The notes under the pieces were generated by a model that saw nothing but the letters and a program-made list of their open reading frames with translations, had not been told where the DNA came from and did no database searches. The position numbers and the translations under genes are program-made. Positions 49,021 to 61,600 of a stretch of DNA of 64,000 nt are shown in pieces. The first letter of the stretch is position 1, and every line of letters starts with the position of its first letter. Source of the stretch: Ephydatia muelleri (lineage: Eukaryota > Porifera > Demospongiae > Spongillida > Spongillidae); NCBI GenBank assembly GCA_013339895.1, contig JABACO010000019.1:7354466-7418465 (forward strand), given 5' to 3'.

Positions 49021-50245
49021 ACATTTGCATTGTGTATTGTATATGCTGAATACATGTATTTGTGGAAGGAGTTGTGGATATTGGCACTTTTTGGTATTTT
49101 GAAGTCTGCTACTGTACACTATAGCGTAACCACGTAAATTTGGCACGTCACAAAAAAGAGGGCCCCTAGCAATAAACTTCATGTCAGATCAGGAACTAAA
49201 AATTTACAATTTATGTAATACCTTCATGAAAAGTCACCACTTAAATGCTTCAAAATGAAACAACTGAAAACTAGTTACAAAATGAAGGACGTGCTGACCA
49301 CAATGAACAGCAATAGCAAACAGTAAGTATAGTTATTTAACCCACATCATTACCACCAGAATAGATGATACCATAATAGCCTAATTGCTTCATTTTAGAA
49401 TGGTTGGATTAGATTACAAGTGTGCATCAGTCAGTATCAACTGGACTTTGCATGTATTGGATTTGCAGAAAACTTGTGGACTCTAAATGTTTGTACTAAA
49501 AGAGAACATTAACATGCATCTTCAATGTACAAATCTGATGTATTGAAGTATCCTTCCCTAGTCAGAGCACTTACACATTTGTAAATGCATGGACTCACTA
49601 CACAATATTGCTCACTTTCCACTGCACCCATACCTGACTCGATGCTGGCTGCATGCAGTCCACACCTCTCACGATTTCTTAAAATGCCACTGTATTCAAA
49701 ATTGTAATCAAACGTTCTTTTCTTTAGTTTTACTGAACCTCCTCCACCATTGAAATCAAACCTGAATTTAATCGGTGGTGGATAAATTAATACACTTACT
49801 CTACCTGCATGAAGTATAATGTATTATAATGGCTAATCTCAATCTGAAAAGTTTTCTCGGCATTTGTTCAAAAGCTACTAAGCTTTGTGGTAGTCAAGCT
49901 TGAAACTAGATTTGGATGCCTATATAGTCCTTCCATAAAATACCAGTACGCATTTTGACCCTCTCTAATTACCAAGTATTTATGTACTTGATCAGACACA
50001 TAGTTTGACAATTGTGCTGTTGAAAGTAATGTTGTAACACAGTCGGGGGAAAATTATGCACATGACCCAGCTAGAACACTGAGACCCAGCTAGAACACTG
50101 AGACCCAGCTAGAACACTGAGACCCCAGCTAGAACACTGAGACCCAGCTAGAACACTGAGACCCAGCTAGAACGCTGATTTTACAGTGCTGGGGTGACAA
50201 GATGCAGAAGAGTAACTGATGGCAGAAGTCCAATGCCCGAGCCTC
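49021..50245. other. 3' spacer between convergent genes
   Basis: It holds only a short array of CCCAGCTAGAACACTGAGA (about six copies, 50068-50175). The beta-helix gene and MUS81 converge here. Confidence 0.6.
50068..50175 (+). repeat. 19-bp tandem repeat, about six copies
   Basis: Units of CCCAGCTAGAACACTGAGA. Confidence 0.9.
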
Positions 50246-50321
50246 CTAACTCTTCCAGTAAAGAGTGTATATCAACCGACTAATTGCTGGTCCAACCCTT
50301 CTACAATGTGATGGATGTGTA

Positions 50322-50373
<52 letters not shown>

Positions 50374-53300
50374 AACAAAAATCAGCCTCGACCACACCTT
50401 CATTTGAATCATAAAACTCTGCATACCTTTGCCCTTGTCCTGCTCTGATATCACTGATCAGATTTTCTCGTTCCTTTTCACTCAAGCACTGCTTGTAAGC
50501 ATGTCTCAAACTGAAAAATCATAAGGGAAGGGCAGAGCAAGGGGGAGGGGGAGATAGAATTAGCAGCAACTATTTAAAATGAGTATTTTCATGTCAAATG
50601 CAAAAGAAAGTGGTGATCATTACAAAATTAAACATGGGAGAAATGACCAAGTTTTTTAAAACGATTCCACTACAGCAACAGCACATTCTTATCTTACTTT
50701 CAAAACTCAAAGCCACTAATATACCTACTGAACACTGTACTCCTTTCCATTTTCAAACAATGTTGAGACATCCAGCGACAATCAGACTTAGCAACACTTT
50801 TATTGAATGCAATAATAACTTACGAGGCAACAGTGGGGAACACCTCGAGAATAGCATGTGCCTTCTCTGCTGATACACCAGCGAGAGGTATCAGATGCAT
50901 GGCAAACATTTCATAGGTTGTGAGAACCTACAGATGTACAGATTTCAAGATACTGTATGAAAATGCATAATGGCAGCACACATATATACATGTACCTTGT
51001 TTTTCAGTGAGGCAGTGTTAAATTCCTCAAATAAAGTGGAATACAGAACTGTGGAATCTGATGGCTTTTCGCATTTGTTTTGAAGCAACACAGTATCAAG
51101 AGGATATGCCTTCAGAGTCTTACCCTATGAGGGAGAACAAATGGCTGAACTGCAGTATGATATGTGGTTGATTCTATATGCTTAATTAAAACACAGTCAA
51201 AATACCATATTACTTGCACAACATATTCTGATCAGGAATTGCTTACCACATAGTACTTCTGCAAATATCTTGTCAAAAGAGTCAAATATTCAACAGAGCC
51301 ACGTAAATCTTTAGTTCTTTTGATAAAAAACTTGTCGATTACCTACATCAATGAAGTGAGATATGAAATATCCCCAACTTTTAGAACTAGGGTGTATACA
51401 AATATGGATATTACTCTGCAATACTGTCATACTTAAAAGGTGGGCCAGTTAACAATTATATCAGACTTTCGATTTTAAGGTACTAACATGTTAACAAAAT
51501 TTAATTCTAATTCCAACTGCACAAAACAGACACATCAATATTCTAATTGGTTTTGTACATTACACACGCCCCCATATAGTACAAATTGCTTCAATGATGC
51601 ACGTAGGTTGTGGGTAATTCAATTACACATGTGTGGTGAGAAATGCTTAACCACAAAGGAACAGGCACATTTGAATATCATCTTTGACCTGTGAACACAC
51701 GATTGAAATGAAAATCGAAAATTGGGTGTTCCAGTGCTTGAACTTGATCTACATAGCATTTTGTTAAATCCTGATTGAAAGTGAAAAGAGTATAAGCAGT
51801 TTTGGTTTTAAAAGTGCTGTTTATTTTTAAAAAGACGGTCTGTAATTATATTTGCAGGGCATTTTAAGGTTGGGATGACAAAGGGTTCCATTGAAAATGT
51901 TTTTATCATGTAGCTGATAATCAAGCTATGATAACTGGGCTTTAAAACAGTTTAACAATACAAAACATAAGCTGCAAATCATCACTTACTTGATACGAAC
52001 AACTTCATTTGTATTCCATAACTTCAATGTGTGTTCCCAAAGAACTCTTTGTCGTCTTAACTTTTATTAATTGTATATACGCTTTTCATTTTCAATGTCC
52101 CAATTGTCACTTCAATTGTGTCTTCACAAGTCCAGAAAAAAATTTTTTTTTCAAACTTGTCTGTTCCTATTTCTGGTTAAGAATTAGTCCCCTTCTGTAA
52201 TAGTAGCCAAAATGTTTGACTGACCGTAACATGGAAATTTTCCATTGTCTTTTAATTTTCATGGGTGAAAGGGACTACGAAAATCTAAACACAAATAATT
52301 GTAGGTAACGGAAACTTCAAACATCGATTATATCGAGTATGTAAAATTAGACACCTTTTACCATGTTGCATTCATACGCACAAACACAATATCGATCCTC
52401 AACCACTTTGTGCAGCTGGGTTATAAGCTATCCAATAAAGAAGTTGTCAATGTGATGGAAAAATGTGAGACTATATATGTTTTCAAAACAGCTTCAGAGA
52501 GTATAACCTACTGCACATTTAGCTTTGGTGTTATTTCTACATCTCATCTCCTTTCTGTGGTAAGGGTCCAACTACTAAACCTGCTCACTACATTTCAACT
52601 GCATATCTGTCACACTCGTTAGTAGTTTCCCTGGAGCCTCTCCAACAAAGTCGGTCCCAGATCAGACGCTTTTGTAAATGTGCACACAACACTTGAAATG
52701 GAATTCCACTGCCATTTTTAATGCACATTGATTAATTTGAAAAAATTTTCACTATTTTACTTTTTTGTGTGGACTCATGAAAAATTCAATTAAGCGAATT
52801 TTTTTACACACGGATTATTTTCCAATGAAAAATTGCCATTTTACTGTATAACCTAATATTGTGATACATTTGAGACACACAAGTAAAAATTAAAATAAGT
52901 GTCAATATGTGTGTTATGTTTAATGGAATGACCCTGTGCAAACCCCTCGCTTTCACCAGCTACAGTAGTGTTGGATTTGTGCTTTAAATTAAGGTTGAAA
53001 CCGTTCTCACAATTCTAATCAAAGTGCAACCCTAACTTGATTTAACCACAGCTGTCTCCACATCAATCATGTCTACATCAATCAAATAGGGGATGAAGCA
53101 AATGCAACTTGCAATGATAACAAAATTAGAGCACACGCGCAAACACACATGCCCATGCACACAACACACAACACACACATGCAAACGCACACACACACAC
53201 ACACGTGTAGTTGTACAAATGCACACACACATGCACACACACATGCACACACACATGTGCACACACACATGCACACACACATGCACACACATGCACACAC

Positions 53301-55216
53301 ACACACACACATGCACACATGTGTGACAGCAGCCAGAAGTACACTATCTACCAGTTCTGCTCATACTTGTTTTTCGGTTCCTGAATCTAAACAGATTTTT
53401 GTTGCAGCTCACATGATCCTAAACCTGCTATGCATATTTACCACTGACTGATTTGGGCATAGTTCTATATTTAGTATACTGAAAATCGGACTGTTACCAA
53501 GTTGTAAGGCACCAAATTGTTAATTAGCCATACATTTCAGCGCAAGCACTATGTTAATGTTTTAGGTGCCTTTTTTGCTGCAATGATCCCATATGTTGTT
53601 AATATTAATGGCATCTTGTTTTTTCAATAGGGACTTGTGCCTACCATAATAGATAAGAGTACAAAGCACAGTGTACATACCCAAGCACTCATGCAGACTT
53701 GCATATACGACAGACTACCTGTGTATTAGTGATGGCTTGCTCTAGAGCCCTGGCATCAAGCTGAAGGTGGGTGTGGCTTCCATAATCTTCCACGAGATAC
53801 ACAGGATACTTCACACCACATTGTTTCAATCGAAACTGAGTCAATCATATTAAAGGTGTGAAAATGTAGTAACAGTTGGGAAGTACATGTAGATACATAC
53901 TAGTACAATTCTGACTGGTCATCATAATACACAATGAACATTAGTCATTAGTCATTTAATAAGTTAAGCAATAACTGTTCATCGATATCAGTGTTGAGTT
54001 ATAGCAGCTCAAATTTTTCATTTTTGAAAGGTTTGTTTGAAGTTTGGTTAGTTAGTTTGAATTTCACATCAACACAGGTATATTTCCAGTAATTGGAACA
54101 AACATAACATAATACATACAATAGAGCACACAGCCACACCACTGACATAAACATCAATTCATACAGTAATACAATGAAAAGTTTCAATTCGATTAAATTA
54201 CCATTTTATTTATATTTATAGGAAATTATTGAACCATAACTTTTCTCGATTTCTTTATCTTTGTAACGTTTAAAATCTTTCACTGTTAGTATTTGCCTCA
54301 TGCATACAAATAGTACACAAAAAATCATTTAATTAACTAATTTTAATATGGAGCAATAACAGTTTTTTTTTAAAGCATTGCCAGATATTTAGAGTATTGT
54401 TGCTGATGTGCACACCTCTTACAAGGACTTAACAAAATGAAGTACCTTCTGTTCATGGAATCTCCCATCACAGATACTAAATGCCAAGTCATCCATGCGC
54501 TTTCTCTCAACAATATGCTCCAAGACTATCTCGGTGGACTGGGGCAGGGACAGCTGCCCTACAAGAGGATAACAGGAAGTGACATCATATGGGGTGTGGT
54601 CTCTAACAACTGGGGTCGATTGCCTGGTTGTGGGAGCACCATCTCCTTAGCTATCCACATGAAGTCCCCAACATTCAGTCTCCGAACATCGAATCTGATT
54701 CCTACAAGATGCATGGTGACACTCACAGCTCATAATTAACAGGACTGGGTACCATTCTTTCCCAGCTCTTGGAGAAGCATGCCACGGAATTGAGAGGCAG
54801 ATCTGATGTGGACACCAACACATGTAGATATACACACACACAACACATATACACACCACACACACAATAAATAACTGTCATAGAACCATTACTTCACAAC
54901 AAACCTTCTATTTGATGAGGACTCTGAACTATCCACACACAAGACAACTTCAAATTGACCTATAAGGATATAACAGAGGAGGACTAACATAGGCGTTGCA
55001 GCAGGACACCTTTCTTCCCTTCCAAAAGAATGAAGAGATCGTGTTTACAAAAAGTCTGAAGATCAGATTTGCTATGAGAGAACACAAAACAGCGTACCTG
55101 GCCTGAGCACACAAACAGGATTACTCAAATCAACCATGGCCCTGCAATGATGATAACCAATTAGAGTAGATACAGAGATGCATCAGAACACCTGTATATG
55201 TATGTTTGCACAAACA

Positions 55217-55262
<46 letters not shown>

Positions 55263-56855
55263 ACACACACGCACACATAAACACACAAACACATGCACAC
55301 AAACATGCACACACGCACAAACACACAAACACAAACACGTACACAACACACACACATAAACACACACACACACGCACACAACATGCACAACACATAAACA
55401 CACACACACAACATGCACACAAACACGCACACACGCACATAAACACACAAACACACACACACATAAACACACAAACACGCACACAAACACACTTACACAC
55501 ACACGCACACAAACACGCATGCACAAACACATGCACACAAATACACAATACACACAGCACACATGCACACAAACACACAAACACATGCAAACACACAAAC
55601 ACGCGCACACAAACACATGCACACAAACACAAACACACACACAAACACATACACAAACACACACACATACACACGCAGCACACAAACACACGCACACAAA
55701 TACACACACACAAACACACATGTGCACACATTTGAAGCAGTGCCACATTTAGCTTGGAGGGCATGGGGTAGAGCCACCTCACACTCACTCAGACATGCTG
55801 CTAGATGCTACTGATGTAGTAGCCATTCCACTGATGGATGGAGAAGTGGTGGCAGTGTGAGAAGACACTTCGGGCACTAGAGAGAAAGAGGAGGCACAAA
55901 GAAGGTCTACATTAGATGGCACAAATTCAGAAGCTCTGCCCACTTTTGAATGTACCAACTGTACATGGGGAGCAATGTGCACCCCACCCCCTCCCCTTCC
56001 TTAAGGCACACCTGTATGGCACTTCAAGTTAAGTGCACATACACCCGCATGTTCTATAATCATACCATACATGTACACTACGCGTGCATAACACATTTTT
56101 ATTAAAAAACCAATCACTTTTGGATGTCAATCCATCATGAGCATTTCTCCTAATAGCTGCAAGACCTGCCCTTTCAGTAGGAGTCCAGCTAGATTCAAAC
56201 ATGTAGGTCTGTACAAAATAACAGAACTCCCATAAGATTGAGCCTTCCACTTGGAAACAGAGACAAGTTAACCTGGTTAGTCCTAGATGGAGACGTCTTG
56301 TCAATTGTATTGGCTGTAAGAGGGATACCTGCCAGTACAGGTATTGGTAGGACATCCTTGCGCACCGACTTACATGTAACAGTGCTGTGCACTGATGTAC
56401 TATCTTTGTGCACTGTTGGAGCATCCTTGTGCACTGTCGGTGCATCCTTGTGCACTGTCGGTGCATCCTTGTGCACTGTTGGAGCATCCTTGTGCACTGT
56501 CGGTGCATCCTTCTGCACTGTTGGAGCATCCTTGTGCACTGTCGGTGCATCCTTGTGCACTGTTGGAGCAACTTTGTGCACTGTTGGAGCATCCTTGTGC
56601 ACTGTTGGAGCATCCTTATGCACTGAAACAACATCTTTGTGCACAGGTGTGATATCCTTGCGTACTGAGGGAACATTCTTGCACGCGAGTGGAATATCGG
56701 TGTGCTGCTTCAATGGATGCGCACAGGAAAGCCCCAGCCTCTCTGATAAAGGGAGAACCTCTTCCACATCACTGCTGTCATCACTGTCCACTCGGACGTG
56801 ACCTTTAGGTCGCTTTCCTAATTCACCCTGACCTTCCATATCTCCACACACACCT

Positions 56856-56894
<39 letters not shown>

Positions 56895-58646
56895 AAAACA
56901 TGTATACATACACATTCACACAAATATATATTTATGTGTCCAATGGTAAAGCTATAATACAAATCTGACAAATGCACTGTGTATAAAATCTTTATCTCTT
57001 AAAACCTTGAGTTTTTAAATTAATCAATGAAACCAACTAAATTAATGCTATACTTGTTAGGTTTGGTGCCAGAATTAACACGCAAATGATTAGCCCCAAG
57101 CCAATCAAAACAGACCTTCCGATGGAGGAGTAGCTATTTCTGGAGCATCTTCATTGGCAATATATGCGAATACCATGCCATCAACTTGTTTCCTGAATGT
57201 ACGACATCAGAAATCACAAGTCAAACAAAAAGCACACACCTCTCTTGTACCTTATCAGCTTACTACACCATACATATTAGTACATACTACACCATACTTA
57301 CTAGTACATAGTCAGTATACTACACCATACATACTAGTACATAGTTAGGATACTACACCATAATATATACTAGTACATAGTCAGGATACTACACCATACT
57401 TACTAGTACATAGTCAGGATACTACACCATACATACTTGTACATAGTCAGGATACTACACCATACATACTTGTACATAGTCAGGATACTACACCATACTT
57501 ACTAGTACATAGTCAGGATACTACACCATACAAATTGTATAAAAAGTTCTCTTAAGTTAATCTTATAGCCTGCTACCTTACAGCCCCAGTATCTTGCAAC
57601 CAAGACAATCTGTAATTACAAGTACAATGTAATCCTCATCTCATTAACTAGATTCATAGCACACACCCACATACAGTGACTCAATATGTGGACTAGTACA
57701 TTTTCGCAGAACAACAACCGGTTAATATCACTTAACCGGGACACAATGTCTAGCACTTCCTACTGGCAATTAGTTTTAGTTTCCTTATCTAATTACTAGC
57801 AAACGTGAGGGCCATTGGTTAAATTAAAATATGTCATACATTAACTCTTTGAACGCCATGCTAGTTTTCATATATATGCATGCATGCATATACACATGAC
57901 AGTGTAAGTAAGAAATGTGTGGATCGCAACTTCATGATGCATGCATGCATGCAAATGTTTGCTGCACTTGTGACCTTATAAGTACATGACATGTTTGGTT
58001 ACTCTACAACTGCAGTAATTATGTTTCTTCTGAAGAACACAATTGTTCAGATGACTTCACTATTCCCTGCAGAGCAGATATGTGTATCCCACATTAATGT
58101 AATACAACATTTTTTAAATGCCAGTTCACTCCATCTGCAGTTCATAATAAGTATGGTTTGTTACAACCATATGTTGTGAGGTAATGATGGACACACAAGA
58201 TGTGCGCACACCCCAGTGCCCCACCTGGGTTTGACTTCAGCATCTACATGGCTGGTTTACATGCATGTCACTGAATTGCATGTAAGTAAATTCAATACGA
58301 TTCTTTGTAACAAACACAACACTGGCATGCATCATGCAGATGATTATATAGTTGTGTGAGAATGCATGTATATATGCACTTGGCGTTCAAAGAGTTAAGG
58401 AAGGAGAGAGTGGTTTTGTGACAAGGATGTCATGTTTATTCATAACCTAAACAATGCATATCTATCAGTCTAGTTACATGGAGAAAGGTAACTGAAAGAA
58501 ACACTGTACACAAATGTATATACCACACGCACCCATACACACAAACATATACACATACACACACATACACATACATACACATACACATACACACCGCATA
58601 CACACACACACACACACACATAAACACATACACACACTATACTTAC

Positions 58647-58677
<31 letters not shown>

Positions 58678-61600
58678 GCACACACATGCATACACATGCA
58701 CACACACATGCACACACACATGCACACACACATGCACACACACACACACATGATACACATATGACATGCACAGAGATGTACCTGTGGTGATCCAAGGTGT
58801 ACAATATGCTTGAGGATTCCAGTAGCTTCTTACTGCACCTCACTAAGAACCCTACTGTCAGTTTATCTGAATGTAATTGTGATTGTGAAACTGAACACAA
58901 AACCAGTACAAGGCATTGCACACATTCAAGTCACACAAGGATAGTTTAATGATTTGGCAATAACTACACATATCTACCACACGAATTGTCAGTGTATGGT
59001 ACACACATATGCAAAAGTAGCTTTCAACACAAGTTAAATACATAATGTGTAAATGAAACATTTACAATCAAAATCAAATATCATCAAATAGCACAATTTA
59101 TTCACAACCAAATCCATAAACACGTGTAATAGCATAAACTTTTAATATCAATCATTTTCAATGCATTGACGACACATGTTTCTGTCAGTCGAGCATAGTG
59201 AATGAGTTACCTCACTCCCAAATGTGATTGGCAGAATAGCACATGGTGTGGTCACATGCTTGGGGATTTTAAAAGATTGTGCGTATCTGGGTAGTCACTC
59301 TCAGTGTTCATGCACATGTGCTGCAAACTGTTAGCTATTGGAATGTGGAGAGGATAGCCACACATGCTGTACCCCCGCTGATGACAAAGGCTGCTTTATA
59401 TGAATGGCTGCTATTTTCCTCCATGCAACGTTTAGTGGTTTAGTAGTACTTCATACACACACACACACACATACACACACACACACACTCACACACACAT
59501 ACATACACACACATACACAGACACACATACACACACAGACACACATACACACAGACACACATACACACACAGACACACACACACATACATACACACACAT
59601 ACATACACACACAGACACACATACACACATACACACATACACACACAGACACACACATGTCTCAGATGTGCACAGACAGGTCATACCATTGAAGGTGACA
59701 GCAGCTTGGTCCTTCCTGCACACACACTTTTCTTCAGGGGTGACATACCAGAAGCAAAGCTCAGACCTGCAAAGTATAGAGCTTAACACCCCCTCTTTCC
59801 TTACAAGGCATGTCCTCTATCCTGGCAACAAAAGCCCTTTCCTCTAGCCTTTCTAATGCATATTAAAAAAATTAAGATGGTAGCTTCCTCCATGCAGATT
59901 GCATCTGCCACCACACCAAATGCATTAACATGAGGGCATGTATCTACTTGGGAGGAACTTCAACTAATGTAGTTTAAAGAAAAAAATATCCCTAAATGCG
60001 GAATGGACAAACAGCGCATTAAGATGACATACTTTCCAGACTGACTACTCATCAGCTCAATGGAAGCTCTTGGAGGTGAAATATCAGGACTTGAGGCACT
60101 ATCATCATCGCTGCTGGCTGTTTCATCTGGTATGGGGAGGAGGAAAAGCCCCATGAAACACAAGTGCATGTCAACCTGTGTCAGTTCACAGTAACACTAA
60201 AGAAGCTAGGATAGCATGCAGTACTTGCTTTGTATCACATAACACTGGGGAGGAACACACCATGCACAAAACAACACGGGAAATTGACACATGATAGCCT
60301 GCCCCAACACCATACCAGCTTAAGCTCAGCTTTACCCCATCCCGCTCCCTTATGACAAGGGAGGTGTGATGATGTTGGTATTGTCCATCTAATTACATGA
60401 AACTCCTACCTCCTTATGACACCCCCACCTTTTTACCTGATCCGCATGCATAACCAAGCCAGTATGTTTGGAGCTCATTAAAACTTGAATACTTGTAAAC
60501 ATGTGCACACATCAGAGTCTGGAATGCCACATGACCATGTGAGTACAAGGTAGTAAGTGTGATAATGAAATGCAATGTAATGCAAAGGCCCTTTCTATTT
60601 CTGCTTACAGTACACCACATCCAAGCATGCAGAACTTGGCATCTAGCGTACAAAGAATTCCCGATGTCACTCACTGTTGTTTAGAAACATTATGTTTACA
60701 AGCTAGGGTCAAGGTCACTGCCCTCCTCCCCCTTCCAATCCTTGGCCAAACTGTCGACAACCCACATGCCAACACACACTGACCTTCTCTGAGGGAGGCA
60801 GAGCAGTTGGTACCTGCACGGGTTATCAGTGAGGGCTGCACTGCCTTCCAGAAGCTTTGCTGCAAGCACAGCCCCTGCTTCTGTCAAGATGTATCTGAGA
60901 CCAATCAAAGTTCAAACACACAGAAAAAAAAAGGTGGTTGAATGGAGCACAAGGGGACCAGAGGACAGACCTGCATTAAGTTCAAAAGGTAGCAAACACT
61001 TGCCCATTTGCTCTCTCCAAAAACAAAAATGCTAAGATTCTAAACAAATGTTCCTGCAAGCTATATCATTTCAAGTGGTCAAAACCATCATGCAAACATG
61101 CACATACACTATCCCACACACAACACACATAATGCAAACGTTTCGTGAACTCTGAATCACGATGGCAAATCAATCCGACATCACAACACAACATCCTAAC
61201 CAAACGATGCAACGCAAAGCCTACTTCCAGAATTAAAAACATATCGCCTACTTATTATTAAAGTCACCTACTTATTATTAAAGTGCGCACAATAATTCAA
61301 AAGAAATACATTAATAAGATAACATGTAACAGAGTGTTGTAAGCTAGTGTAATAACTAGATTGACAGAATAAACATGAAAGAGGAAGAAGTTGGGAGGGG
61401 GAGGAGGGAACATGACAACATATAGAAATGAAAGGTGCTAGGCCAATGACTTCAGTAGATCCTTCCACTCACCTGGCCGGGTTTCCTACTTTACTAATCA
61501 GTCCACGCCTAGTGAGTGATGACATGGAGCTCCATGCGGTGTAATAAGAACCTGCATTAGGCTGTACAGGTACGATAAGGCCATACATTAGGCTGTACAG

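Noticed and set aside
55161-55788. Frames of about 200 Cys/Val or His/Thr residues on both strands
   Set aside because: These are translations of an interrupted CA/GT microsatellite in a MUS81 intron.
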